This document shows positions 25,006-36,839 of a stretch of 64,000 nt of DNA, piece by piece. Origin of the DNA: Phaeosaccion multiseriatum (lineage: Eukaryota; Ochrophyta, other classes). The notes beneath the pieces were generated by a model. The model searched no databases. It was given only the letters and a program-made list of their open reading frames with translations, and was not told the origin of the DNA. The stretch lies in the NCBI GenBank assembly GCA_965112735.1, contig OZ218955.1, positions 806,001-870,000 on the forward strand. The letters run 5' to 3'. Every line of letters starts with the position of its first letter. Position 1 is the first letter of the stretch. A program made the translations under genes and the position numbers.

Positions 25006-25006
<1 letters not shown>
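20894..25006 (+). CDS. WDR44-like WD40 repeat protein
   Basis: Exons 20894-22977, 23376-23524, 23767-24137 and 24563-25006, phases 2, 1 and 0; 1015 aa. The first half is low complexity (Ser, Gly, Pro) with a basic KKSKFSKLLKFSKSKNKSS patch. The C-terminal half carries WD repeats: GPIWTMCFS, TGGQDHRIVVYGV, GHTKDVVDLSWS, SASLDKTVRLWHIS, HSDIVTSVHFHP, SGCFDKKIRIWHI, then CRNRRGKLKSGCKVTG across the first splice, and a last blade VTSDYDGVLRVYC. The GHTKDVVDLSW and HPNLEVHFLSGCFDKKIRIW order matches the WDR44 (Rab11-binding) group, so a role in membrane traffic is inferred. A Gln tract interrupts blades 1 and 2. Exon 3 opens with (GGA)n directly after its acceptor. Start ATG is the first in a long frame. 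Confidence 0.85.
21392..21407 (+). repeat. GCAGTTGGTG motif copy
   Basis: In WDR44-like exon 1; read AAVGDTE after a (GCA)n/GGA run. Confidence 0.8.
21653..21669 (-). repeat. GCAGTTGGTG motif copy
   Basis: GCTGCATCACCAACTGC in WDR44-like exon 1; read AASPTA. Confidence 0.8.
24902..24918 (-). repeat. GCAGTTGGTG motif copy
   Basis: GCTGTACCACCAACTGC in WDR44-like exon 4; read AVPPTA between low-complexity Pro/Ala and the last WD blade. Confidence 0.8.
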
Positions 25007-25051
<45 letters not shown>

Positions 25052-25380
25052 GAGAGAATCTTCCATGGTCTTGTCGAGGCACTTTTATACCGTTCCTCAT
25101 TATTTGTCTTCTCATCCACCCTCCATATATGCCACATATGGTACTGTTTTTTAAAATTAATAATTAATTAAAATTAAAACTAAAGTGAATAGAAAACCTC
25201 GTAGAGGGAGGGGGAAGAAGTGAATGGAGCGAGAAGAGCTTCCTCCGACTCGCCTCCAGCAGCCACCACATCTTCGCTCCCCTCCCCCTCCCCTCCCAAG
25301 TCGCAAAGACTGTCACATCTCAAAGAGTCATAGAGACCTCAATGCCCAACACTTGCACCACCACTGTTATCACATATCAC
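25007..25380. terminator. Convergent 3' ends with AT-rich island
   Basis: A (GA)n tract at 25008-25053 is followed by an almost pure A/T stretch at about 25145-25190 between two convergent stop codons. AT islands like this recur between other convergent pairs here and probably supply poly(A) signals on both strands. Confidence 0.5.
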
Positions 25381-27273
25381 TCAGAGAGATTGGAGCCCGT
25401 CGGGCTTGTCCATGATGAGCTCCAGCGCCCGATTCACAGCTGGCGTACGGATATTCTTGTTGTTGAGGCCTGCACACGCCTTGATGGCCTCTGCCGTGGT
25501 GGGGTAGGGGTGAATCACCCCCTGCAGAGCCTTGAGCCCGACTCCCTCCTGCATGCACACCACGAGCTCAGATATCATGTCTCCGGCATTGGGCCCCACA
25601 ATAGTGGCCCCGATAATCTTGTCAGTGCCCTCCTCCACCGTTATCTTGACGAAGCCCTCCTTGACCCCCTCGCAGCGGCACCGGTCCACTCCGGCCAATT
25701 CTTTCTTGAAAGAGGTGAATTTGATGCCCTTCTCTTCGCACTCGCGCTCGTACAGCCCCACGTGCGCCACCTCCGGCTGCAGAGAGGTGGAAGTGAGGCA
25801 GGCAACACAAGGGGTGAGAGAGGAGAGAGGAGGGGTGAGTGAGGCAGGCAACACAAGGGGTGAGAGGAGAGAGGAGGGGTGAGTGAGGCAGGCAACACAA
25901 GGGTTGAGAGAGGAGAGAGGAGGGGTGAGTGGAGTAGGACAGAACAGGCGGGGCTACGAGAGAAGCAACACACAGGTGGGGTGGCGAGGGGTGAGAGAGG
26001 AGGGGACAGGCAGGGAGGAGTGAGAGCGGAGGGAGAGGGGGAGGAAGTGAATAGGCTCGTTGATTCAATTCAGTACCTCTGTGTACGTCGCCCACGGAAT
26101 GAGTAGACTGCTCTCACGAGCGCTGTCACCGAGGAACATGTTTCGAATCGCGAGTCTGACGGACGGACGGACGGACGGAGGGAGGGAGGGAGGGAGGGAG
26201 GAAGGACGGACAGGAGGGAGGAAGGACGGACAGGAGGGGATGAAGGGAGAAAGGAAGGGAGGGAGGGGCAGTAGGACAACGGGAAGGAGGTGAGAATGGC
26301 CGAGAATGGCCGGTAGAAACAGCAGGAAGGGTGTTGAAACGACTGGCAAGGGAAAGGAGGGGCGGGCGAGGATGGAAGACAGATAGGCAGAGGAAGAAGC
26401 GAGCGCGCGAGGAAGAGAGGCGACAAGAGAGCAGAGACACAGACAGAGAAAAGACACAGAAGGACGGACGGCCTGCTCCTCACCGAGCCTGAAAGTCTGC
26501 GCTGTGCGTGAACTTGTACGGAGAGGCGCAGTCTCCGCATGCATAGATGTTGGGTGCCGACGTCTGAAACAAGTCGTTGGTGTGCACTCCCGTGCGCGAG
26601 TCGTACTCCACGCCGGCCTTCTCCAGCCCTACGTTGGCGACGTTTGGGGCCCTGTGTATGCATAGGTAGGTAGGTAAGTAGGTAGGTAGGTAGGTGGGTA
26701 GGAAGGTGGGAAGGTGGGTACATTGTGGGGCTCGACAAATGATTCGACCTTCGATAATAAAGGGGTATCCCGCGGGAGGGTATGGGTAGGAGCGCATTTC
26801 ATCCCTCTTTTCATCACTTTCCCTTCATCTCACCTGCCGGTCGCGTTGAGGATGACATCACACTCCAGCACCAACTCCTCATCCGCGTCGTCGCCAGAGA
26901 GGCTGTAGACGATGCGGTTCTTCTTCCAGGGGGCCTTGTACAGCCCGCCGCTCTCTGACGACTCCACCCGCTGAGAGAGAGAGAGAAAGAGAGAGAGAGA
27001 CGTACGAATGTGGAGAAGTCATTCCTAGGTTGATTCCCGTAAGTCAGTATATCCCCCCCCCTAAAGCAAAAGCCCGCTCCCACCTTTAGCTGAGCGCCGA
27101 GCTTAATGTCCAGTCCGTCCCGCTCCAGCGAGGCTTGAAGGATCGTCGCCGCCTCCGGATCCTCCCTGGAGAGGAGCTGGTGCGATCTCTCGAACACCAC
27201 CACCTTGCTGCCGAAGCGTGCTAGGCTCTGCGCCATCTCCAGTCCTATGGGCCCCGCCCCTATGTGCGTGTGC

Positions 27274-27305
<32 letters not shown>

Positions 27306-27358
27306 GTGGTGCGGGGGGGTGGAGGGAAACGGTGCTCTTGGAAACTGTCCACACGTAA

Positions 27359-27425
<67 letters not shown>

Positions 27426-27693
27426 CACACACACCTATGACTCCGACGACGGCCGGCAGCTCCTCGAGGTTGAAGAAGTTGGCGTTGGTGAGGTGGGGCG
27501 TGTCCTTGAGGCCGGGCACGGGGGGGATGGCAGCAGATGCTCCTGTTGCGATCATGCACTTAGAGAAGTTGAGGGTCTTGTCCCCCACCTTGAGCATTGA
27601 GCCAACGGGAGGGGAGGGGAGGGGAGGGACGCACGCATACACACACACAACACACAACACACAAACAAACAAACACACATACACACACATACA

Positions 27694-27750
<57 letters not shown>

Positions 27751-29398
27751 GACACAACACACACACACACACACGTGCGCGCGCGAGGGGAGATCAAAGT
27801 CAGTAGTGTTATCATAGGAAAGGGAGGAAGGAAGAGGATAAGATCGTGCGAGCTCCCCTCTGTGTGTTGATCGGGGCCGGTGAACACGGTCTACTAATAC
27901 CACCAAGGGAACCTGAACACCTCCCCACTACTATCTACCTGCACGGCGTCGCCAGAGATGAATTTGGCCTCTCCCAGGAACACGTGTTCGCAAAAGTCGC
28001 GGCTGTAGCGGGCTACGGAGTCGTGCTCACTGATGTCGGACCTGGGGCACGGGATAGAGGAATGGAGGAGCATGAGAAGCATGATAGGGCAAAAGAGGGG
28101 CGTGATTGCTGGCCGTGCTTGGGGGTATGTGATTGGGCATGTTTGGGGGTGGTGATGGGGAAAAGAAAATGCTTCTTTTGGGGGTGGTTATGGCTTGCGA
28201 ATACTTGTAAGAGTACATGGCATGCAGTCAGTCGCAGGTGGAGAGAGAGAGAGACAGAGAGGAGTTGCCGAGTGCGGAGGAGCACGCGAAGAAAAACACT
28301 CACATACACTCACACACCTGATCTTCCTCATCCTACGCATAACCTTTGGGAAGTCGACCGTAACCTCCCCCGGGGGGAGCACCACCCCAAAGTCGGCAGC
28401 CTCCTTGACCTCGTACAGGCGCTTGGCACACGCGATTAGGGCCTTGCTGGGCACGCAGCCGATGTTCAAGCAGTCGCCACCCATGTAGTGCTTCTCGCTG
28501 GGGGGGGTGGGGCATGGCGTGGGGAGGTAGGGAGGTAGGAAGATAGGGTGGTCTGTGAGGAATGGTGGTGCGGTTATGGGAGGAGGTGGAGCGACTGTGC
28601 GCAAATGCAACGATGGACCCGAACCCAGAAGCTTTGTACACTTGTTCTGCTTGTTATTGGTGGGGGGAAAGACCTCCACTCTATCGTCTCTGTCTCTTGA
28701 CGGTGGAGTGCTTACATGAGGCAGCACTTCTTGCCGAGGGCATTGCCCATGATGACGCTGAGCAACCCTCCGACGCCCTATTACGGGGGCATACGGACAC
28801 GAGAAGGAGGACACGCGATTGGAAGGAGGGAAGGCAATTATTACCAACGTGAGGGCGTATTGTATTGGAAGGAAAGTGGTGCTCAGAGCACGTATGACCC
28901 TCGCACTCGGCCACTCACCGCTCCAATGACCACCAAGTCGTAGCGGTCGAGGGGCTCCGGGTTCTCGTAGGTGGGCGGGTGCACGTTGTTAACCAGCTTC
29001 GTGTTGTACTCGTCCATGGGGCTCACATCGGCCTCTCCCGCTGATGGAGCCGGCTCCTTGTTTCCCTTGGGCAAGTCGACCTGTGCCGTGAGCTGGTTCG
29101 CCTCGTCGGATGGATAGAGCGGCCCAAGCAGGTCTGCCACGGACATTGAGCCCTCCTTCAGCCGTCTGAGGATATCCATTGCCTGACCCTCAACATCGTC
29201 TGGAGCCGAGAGCGTTCCCTGTTGCGGAGGCATGGCTTTACAAGAGGTGGCTGATATCCTTCGTTCTGCCCCTGGTATCACTCTCGAGTCAGTGCCAATG
29301 CTGATCCTTGAGCAAGGCCGGAGAGCGAACGCGTCTACCCCAGTACAGCAGTGCAGCAGAGCGAATATTACAGCAACGACGACAGAGTGATGAGGCAT
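25381..29398 (-). CDS. Plastid-targeted FAD/NAD(P) disulfide oxidoreductase (lipoamide dehydrogenase/mercuric reductase-like)
   Basis: Ten exons in coding order: 29398-28919, 28777-28716, 28497-28318, 28041-27939, 27588-27435, 27259-27084, 26970-26834, 26651-26484, 26155-26077, 25776-25381; 644 aa. Residues 1-23 are a signal peptide ending VDA|FALRP, the heterokont plastid signature. FAD binding is VVIGAGVGGLL (about 156-166), the redox pair is C190-LNIG-C195, NAD(P) binding is VIGAGPIGLEMA (about 325), the second FAD motif is IYACGDCA, and the catalytic pair is H602 and E609 in HPYPTTAE. It lacks both the N-terminal HMA domain and the C-terminal Cys pair of true MerA, so mercury reduction is not supported; the substrate is unknown. 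Residues 25-150 form a linker of unknown role. Introns 4 and 5 carry (GT)n. Confidence 0.92.
25796..25960. repeat. About 49-bp tandem repeat in oxidoreductase intron
   Basis: Three copies of a unit containing GTGAGGCAGGCAACACAAGG and GTGAGAGAGGAGAGAGGAGG occur just upstream of the last exon. Confidence 0.85.
27356..27434 (-). repeat. (GT)n starting at a splice donor
   Basis: On the coding strand the intron opens GTGTGTGTGT directly after oxidoreductase exon 5, so the repeat includes the 5' splice site. Confidence 0.9.
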
Positions 29399-29984
29399 TC
29401 ACGGAGAGAAAGAGCCTTTAATTGTTTCGGGAGGATGAGGTCGGAGTGAAACGGAAAAGTCAATGAAAGTGGTCGCGACACGCTTGAGCGGGCAGCTTCT
29501 GTGAAAATGGGCTCGCAAATGAAATTGTCCTTCTATTTTAACACATTGTCTCGCGCCCTCCTCCCCTTGGTGAGAGAGGGGTAGCAGCAACGCAGATGCA
29601 GCAGATAGAGCGAGCTCTCCCCGCTCAGCTACGCTGCGTTGCTGGGCCCCAAAGTCGACTTGCTTCTCCGTTGCCTGCCCTTCCTCGCCCGCTAGTCTCT
29701 CGCCCCCGCCTTCCTCCAACCGACGGCCTCTTGTGTATGTACATCGGTGGTATTAAAAGTGTTTGGTAACGCCGAAAGTGGGCCCCGCCCCGGTAAGACA
29801 CCGCTTCTGCTCGAGGAAGGTGCCTCAGCCATAAACGCCCCAAACTCTCGTATTCCCTCAGTCCCTTCCTTGGATGGCTCAATTGACGTGAGGGCGTCAA
29901 CAGGCCCAGGCCCAGGTCCTCGCCACTCGGGCAAGGGCACCAATTCCACAGGACTACTCGACTGCCATGAATATGACTGCCGCC
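29399..29984. promoter_or_regulatory. Upstream region of the oxidoreductase / 3' flank of the next gene
   Basis: Lies between the oxidoreductase ATG and the stop of the next minus-strand gene. A long minus-strand open frame (29692-29988) has no recognisable family and no Met context; it is more likely the 3' UTR of the upstream gene. A GTGAGGCGG donor-like site overlaps the TGA at 29985, so a further coding exon here cannot be excluded. Confidence 0.4.
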
Positions 29985-30925
29985 TCACCTGTTGGGGTTC
30001 TTAAAGTCGCTCCCCCCCTGCTTGTGTCCTCCCTTAATGTCCGCCTCCCAATCGCCAAAGAAGATGTAGTCTCTTTTGATGCCCTTCGCCTCGTCCTTCT
30101 TCACCATTTCGTCCTTCATCATTGTAATCAGGCCGAGGGGCACCAGCACCATAGACACAATGATACTGCCTACATTGCTGCGGTTCAGCGTCCAGAAGTC
30201 GTCTGTTTGGATGCGAAGACTCGCCCACTCCTGCTCAGATGGGAAGAAGAGGACAACGAGGAAGGATTGGACGACAGGAAGGAGCCAGAGAAAAGAGGAG
30301 AGAGTAGAGAGAGAGAGAGAGAGTGCGGAAGAAAATAAGAATAAAAGTAGTGAAGGGTGGGGGATGACTGCAACAGCGAAGAAGCGGCGGATGTACGGGT
30401 GGGGGGCGAGCCATCAACGGGCATTCGAGCACGGCGGCCCAAACGCGACGTGGTGGAATACCCGAAAAAACACCCGAGCCACATGAATAGCCCAGCCAAA
30501 CTTACGCTTCCTCGCATGCCAACCACTCCGAGCCCTCCCGAAACCCCTGCATAGCGTGTCCTTCACTCCCCAAACCTCAACACATGCTGTCTGTGCATTC
30601 TGGTACTAAAACAACTTTCCCCCCCCTCCCACACTCCACACTGCTGGTTACTCCGGCCACGCCTCGGTGCCAGCCGAAACGGAAGGCCTTTGCGGAGGCA
30701 GCAGCAGGAGAGGGGTCACTCCGATTCCCTAACCCGCCCCTTTCTCTCTGTCTCTCTCCCTCTCTCTCTGTCGCTCACCTCGACGAAGAAGTTTTTGATG
30801 AAATGGGGGTGCTTCTCTTTGAAGGAGTTTTCCGGGTGGAAAGCTCTTTTTCGCCCGATCGCGCTCGCAGAGCTGGTTCCTACTCTGCGCCCCTGCACCG
30901 ACGCCATCCTCATGAGGCTGTTCAT
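29985..30925 (-). CDS. Small single-pass mitochondrial-type protein, possible complex I subunit (NDUFB4-like)
   Basis: Exons 30925-30779 and 30230-29985, phase 0; 130 aa. The N-terminus (MNSLMRMASVQGRRVG) is basic and Ser-rich like a mitochondrial presequence. Exon 2 has one hydrophobic segment, NVGSIIVSMVLVPLGLITMM, followed by a charged KDEMVKKDEAKG tail. Length and layout resemble NDUFB4 of respiratory complex I (129 aa in human), but no residue motif is diagnostic, so this is a guess. It shares a short divergent promoter with the + strand gene at 31070. The start is the first ATG after a stop-free region that lacks an earlier ATG. Confidence 0.5.
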
Positions 30926-31069
30926 GTTCACACACACACTCTTTCCTCCTGGCTCCAAAGTAGGTGAGTGACAACCCCAAGGGGGTCCTTTATCTGAGAA
31001 GCATATCGGCCAGATTTCATGAGCTTACTAGTTACTGAGCCACACTTTTGCCGCTCCTGCTGATTGAGC
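30926..31069. promoter_or_regulatory. Compact bidirectional promoter
   Basis: Only 144 bp separate the divergent start codons of the small membrane protein (-) and the plastid-targeted protein (+). Confidence 0.5.
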
Positions 31070-33314
31070 ATGACAGCCGGGGTACAATGCGGCCGGGAGT
31101 CCATCTTCGTGCTGCTGCTCACGGCCCTGATGTCGCTGGCATGGAACTGCGGGCAGGCGACGGCCTTCCTCGGCGCCTCGCTCCCCTCCACCGGTAGCAG
31201 TAGAGCACTCGATAGAAGGGGCAGCAGTAGTAGTAGCAGTGGGACAGCGTCGCCATGTCTAATATGTTCTTGTTTTACGGCGTCGCCGTGGAGTAGAGGA
31301 AGGAGTGGGGCGTCGTGGAGCAGTAGTGGCAGGAGCAGCAGCACCCGGGTTTGTGCTGCCGCGGCCGGGGAGCTAGAGAAGTGTGAGTACGAAGTGCTCT
31401 TGCCGTTCCTCTCGGAGCATATACAGCCGTCCGATCAGGTGAGTCACTGGCACCAGGCGCTGAGAGTTTAAACTTTTGTCAGAAGGACAGGGCCAGTAGT
31501 GCAGGGCTTCCCCCCGCCCGCACTCCCCTCCTATGCTCCCCCCTCGGTCGTGTCTCGCCTCCGTCTTGCCCTCCATTACTGAAATATGTCTTGTTTACTT
31601 TGGCTTTACCCTCGCCCTCCTTCGCTCAGCTGTTAGTGGTGGGGGCGTCATCCGACCTCGCCGTCCGACTTGCCTCCGACGGGTACGGTGCGCGTGACTC
31701 GCGCAGCTTCCTGTGGGTGATTGACAGCGACGCAGACAAAATAGGAGCCCTCCAGGCCTTGGCCCAGGCTGACCCTGCTGCCAAGAAATGTGTGGAGGAC
31801 AACAAGCTCAGGATAGAGCATGTCCCAGATCTCAAGGTGTGTGTCAAGCCCGACGCAATCAGCCTCTTTCTTCGTTGGGGCATTGGTGCCAGCCTCAACC
31901 TCTGCATTGCCCCGCAATTCACCGGACTGAAGTGGCCCACGTACTGCTGCCGTCAGAGCCTGACGCGCGAGCTTTTCTCCTTCGCGTCTCTCTCTGTCTC
32001 TTTGTGTCTCTCTTTCTCTCATCTGCTCTGTGTGTGTTTTAACGACTTGCGAACCCCATTACTGTTTCCGCCACGCCTACTGAATCAAGCGTACATGGAC
32101 TTGTTGCCGTATTGCTCATGTATGGCTTATTGAGGTGTTTCCTGTCGTGGGGCTTACTGAATGAATCGTATGTGGATCAGTTGCTGTGGTGCTATGACAT
32201 ACGGATTCGTTCCTCCTACACAACCCCTCCTATCTGCACGTGTTACTGAATCAACCATTCGTATGTGGAACGACTTGTTGCCATATTGCAGGACTTTGAG
32301 GTGGAGCAGTCCTTTGTGGACGCCGTAGTCGACTGCGGAGGCCTCGATGGCCTCCTTCAGGGCGAGGTACGACTCCCAAAGTGCCGTTTTTGCTCACTCA
32401 CTCACTCACTCACTCACTCACTCACTCACTCACTCACTCACTCACTCACTCACTCACTCACTCACTCACTCACTCACTTATTCACTTATTCACTCACTCA
32501 ATCTCTCTTTCATTCATTCACTCACTCACCCACTCACTCGGTCAATCAATCGCTCACTCACTCTCATTCACGCACTCACCTCACTCACTCCCTGTGGCCT
32601 CTGGACGGTCAATGGTGGGGGCGGCCGTAGTTTGCAGGGGGGAGGGGGGGGGGGGGAGGGCGAGGAGTCCGAGCCCGAGGAAAAGCACCTTACACCCCCC
32701 CTCCCTCCCTCTCTCCCTCCCTCCCTCTCGCCCCGCCCCCCCAAACGCCTCCAATCCATCCTTGCGCTTTGCCTCTCTGTGCATGAAGGGGGTGGAAGCC
32801 GCCGGGAGCTGCATCGACTTGATGCACAAGGCAGTTCGCCTCGGAAACCCGATGATCGCTGTGTCGAAGCTGCCCAAGGAGACCTTTTGCGAACCCTTCG
32901 AATCGCGCTTCGGGTGGATGCAAGTAAGAAGAAGGGCGATTAATCCATCCATCCATCCATCCATCCATCCATCCATCCATCCATCAATCAATCAATCAAT
33001 CAAGTACTTGCCCGGAACTGACCGTGTTTCCCACCGTGACCTTCTGGATCCTGACCCTGGTTCTGACCCTGGTTCTGACCCTGGTTCTGACTCTGGCTCT
33101 GCCCTTGATGCTCCCTCTCCCCACGGCATATTGTCTTTTCCATCAATGTATCGTGCCGCCTGCCGGGCTGCTTGTTTGGTCACAGGAGCTGGACGGCGAT
33201 CCCGGACAGGTGTCAGCCTGGTACAGGGGCAAAATCAACGTGAGCGACAAGGCCAACACCTTCTCCGACTTCGGTCTCTTCTTTTATGTCTACACCAACG
33301 TGGACAACTGCTGA
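31070..33314 (+). CDS. Plastid-targeted protein, methyltransferase-like
   Basis: Exons 31070-31438, 31630-31836, 32292-32366, 32789-32923 and 33186-33314, all phase 0; 304 aa. Residues 11-32 are a hydrophobic signal peptide ending ATA|FLG, the plastid-entry tag, followed by a Ser-rich transit-like stretch to about residue 100. The mature part has LLVVGASSDLAVRLASDGYG, a V-I-D acidic strand end (LWVIDSDADKI) and VVDCGGLDGLL, which together resemble motifs I, II and IV of class I SAM methyltransferases such as the METTL13 type (D-GTLDAL). The match is partial and the substrate is unknown. The acceptor before 32789 is the least certain junction. Intron 3 has (CACT)n at 32394-32480 and intron 4 has (ATCC)n. 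Confidence 0.7.
32392..32580. repeat. (ACTC)n microsatellite in intron 3
   Basis: About 22 perfect ACTC units at 32394-32478 followed by decayed units to 32580. Confidence 0.9.
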
Positions 33315-33764
33315 GAGAGGGATGGCAGCGGACGGACGGCGGACAGCGGGTACTTTTTTTAGATTCAAGGAAACATCCACCCACGCCTTTGTTGTAGGTA
33401 CTCCGTACTCGCTGCTTGCTGTCTGTTTCCGAGACGAGGTTATTGGGGACGGGGGATGGGCCCTTGAAAGGGCGGTGTGCAAGGTTCAGTTGGGATGACC
33501 GAGAGAGATGAGTCCTATCGTTCCATCCTCCTGCCGAGAACGCTTCAGGAAGGTGCTGAGTAGAGGCCTTGTACACATCGATAGATTGATGAAGATATAC
33601 TATTTTTACCCAGACGTCAAATTTCATGGCTGTCTTTGGGGCTCCTGCCCGGCGAAAGGCTTTTATTTTTAATTTTATTTTATTTTAAAATACAAACATC
33701 GTAGAGGAATTCTTTAAGTGCTTAGGAAAGGTTCAAGTGAGCTTCTGCTGCTGCTGATGTGAGG
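33315..33764. terminator. Convergent 3' ends with AT-rich island
   Basis: A T/A-rich run with TTTTATTTTAATTTTATTTT character at about 33659-33692 lies between convergent genes and reads as AATAAA-type signals on the minus strand. No gene is seen. Confidence 0.5.
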
Positions 33765-34377
33765 TTAAAAGCTACTGCTGCGCATATCCTCGTTCTGTTC
33801 TCGGCGCTCGACAGAGCTGCAATGACGCGGAAATCACTCGGAACTTCGGTGCCTTCTACTTCCATCTCCTCCTTCCTTACACTACGATAGAATCATGACA
33901 TGTAGAGGTGAAGGGCGAAGAGACTGTCGCTGCTGCTGCCGCTGCTGCTGCCGCTCACTTACGGGGTATCGTCCCTGGCGTTACCGGTGGTGGCGCTGCT
34001 CTGCTCCAGCGACAGCATTAGCCCTTCGTCGTCGGAGTCGCAGTGGGCCGCCGCTGCTGCTGCCTCCTTTCCTTGCACTGAGGGCGCCTGCCCGCTCCCT
34101 TCGCAGTGGGAAAACGCCCCGCCAGTGTACTCCGAGTCCTTGCTCGAATGAGTGGTGGACTGCTGAGACTGAGACGGACAAGGCGAAGAAGGGGAAGAAG
34201 AACAACAAGGGGAAGAGTTCCCCCCACCTCCCGATCCTCCCGACCCTCCCGAGCCGGAGTAGTGCGAAGCTTGTGAGTCGTTTGAGTTGTGCAATAAAGA
34301 GGACGCTTCAGGCGAGTAGAGGAGCATGGCCATTGACTTGGCGTCGTCGTCCATCATCGACTCCTCCTCCTCCTCCT

Positions 34378-34413
<36 letters not shown>

Positions 34414-36795
34414 CCTCCTCCTCCTCCTCCTGCTCCTCTTCGTCGTCGTCGCTGCCGTCTCTGCTAGTCCCAATGCTTTGGTTGCGCTGCTCACTCTCCT
34501 CTACTTCCTCATCCTCCCCTTCTTGTTTGTCCCCATTCTCTTCCCCCTCGTCCTCTTCCTCCTCCTCCCCCCCCGGCTCTACGGCAGTGGTCCCTCCTTC
34601 CCGCCCCACGGCAAGTCCAGACTCGGAGCCCTGTCCTTTGACTGTCACGTGCACAGGCTCATCGACGCTTCTCATCGACACCAACTTGCCTCGACCAAGC
34701 TCCTCCTCGCTACTTGCGCAGTCCTCCTCCTCCTCCTCCTCCTCCTCCTCCTCCTCCTCCTCCTCCTCCTCCTCCTCCTCCTCCTCCTCCTCCTCCTCCT
34801 CCTCCTCCTCCTCCTCTCCTCCTCCTCCTCCTCCTCCTCCTCCTCCTCCTCCTCCTCCTCCTCCTCCTCCTCCTCCTCCTCCTCCTCCTCCTCCTCCTCC
34901 TCCTCCTCCTCCTCCTCCTCCTCCTCCTGCTCCTCCGTCTCCTCCTGCTGCTCCTCCTCCCGAACCTCGTGACATCGCTCCTCCGTCTCTCCCTCTTCCA
35001 GAAGGGCATCATCCTCCTGCTGGCCTGCATGCATGAGCTCAAAAAGCGCAAAGGTCTCTCCCCTGTGCAACTGACTTCGCCTCCGCTGTCTCTCTCTATC
35101 CTTTGCCCTCTCCTTCTCGGTTAGCTCCTCCTCTTCCTCCTCAACGTCATCGTCTTCGTCGTCGCCCCCTCCCCCCGCCCCTCTGGGCAATTGCTGCGGT
35201 AGTTGGTTGCTTGATACACCGGGCAGCCAGCGTAGCAGCGGCACCAAGAACCCTTTCTCCCGAGCCTTCCTCCTGTCTCTCCTCACCCTCATCTGTAGCT
35301 CTTCCTCCCGCAGGACGACGGAAACCGCTCCCTGCAGCCCCCCGGGATCAATGTCGTGTAGGAACGCCTTCCTTGCGCGGCCCGCCAAACTCCCCTCGGG
35401 GAATACGCCCACACTACTCTCCACTGAGGAAGAGGAGGAGTGGGAGGGGGAGGCCCCATCCCTGCTACGACCTTCGCCCTCGCCCTCGCCCTCGTCGCTC
35501 CGTGCCTCGTTCGTCTCCCCGTGTTGCTTCCTGCTGCTCTGGCTGCGACTGCCTCTATTACATCCATCACCTTTCCTCGCCCCCGAACCCTTTCCCTTCT
35601 CCTTCTCTTTCCCCGAAGGAGCTCCACCCCTACCCTCGCCGTCTCCTCTCTCGGCGACCAGGTAGTCCGTCTCCCCCTTCTCTGTGAAGAGGAGCAGGGC
35701 GAGGTCATCGCTGGAGAGCCCTAAGCGCAGGAGCAGCACTTCCCCCGTGTCGCTGAGAAGAAAACTCAAATCCACCGCCATCTATCACACAAGAAGGAGG
35801 AAAACACAGCGAGCGGGGAGAGAGGGCAGCAGAAGTAAGGACAGACAGAAGGACAGCAGCAGCGTTTCAGAAAAGGATAGCACAAAGGAGGCACAACCCT
35901 ACCCACCCTACCCACCCTACCCACCCCCGCCTAGCCCCTCTGGCTCTGACCACGACCCTTATGCCTTGCATGATAGAACTCCCCCCCCCCCCGGGCCGGC
36001 CGACGAGACTCGACTTGTGCGCATACGTAAGAGTATGTGAGACGTACCTTGTGTAAGTAGTTGGTGCCTCTCCACATAAAGGGCCGAGGCTGCCACATTG
36101 ACCCCCTCCAGTCTTGAATGGCCTGTACCACAGAGAGACTCGCCCGCCTCAATCCGTGCAGCAGACTCAACAGCGCCGCTTCCCTCCCGTCGTCGTCGTT
36201 TTCGCCACCCTGCTCCTCGCCAGCAGCATTGCCATCATCACGACCACGACCACTCCCACCCCGACGCTCATTCTCATCCTCTTTCCCATCTAGACCACCG
36301 CCGTCCACAGAGCTTGGTGTCTGCCCTGTCTCTGCCTGGCCACGGGAGGGTGCTGTGTGTGGCCGCTTCATCCGAGCCCCCTCCCCCGCGGAGGCTGTCT
36401 TTTCTCTGCCCCTCGCCGCCTTGCCCCTGCTCGCCTCCCTCCAACCCATCACTCTCGTCCTCCTTTGTCCCTCGAACTCTGCGATCATCTCACGAACGAG
36501 CTCCTCTCTCTCTTGTATCCGCCGCAGGACGTGCAGTGTGAGTGTCCGGTGCTGCACAAGCAGCGCTATCTGGCGAGCGACCTCTCGCTCCGCCTGCGCC
36601 TTGGACACTGCAGCGTGAGGCTTGCCGACGTCTCTGCCACAAAACTCGGCCAGTATAAAGTCCCGCTCGGCTTGAGGCACTCGCAGCTCCTCCCACAGCA
36701 GCCTCATGCGGCGTATCAACCCCCGAAATCGGTCCTTGCGCCACCGAGACCGCTCGGCCTCGGACTGAGCATTTCGTTCCTTCCGCGGCGGCGGC

Positions 36796-36839
<44 letters not shown>

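Noticed and set aside
35198-35219. GTAGTTGGTTGCTTGATACACC as another copy of the dispersed motif
   Set aside because: Requires an insertion in the middle and lies in coding sequence of the acidic protein; too weak to count.
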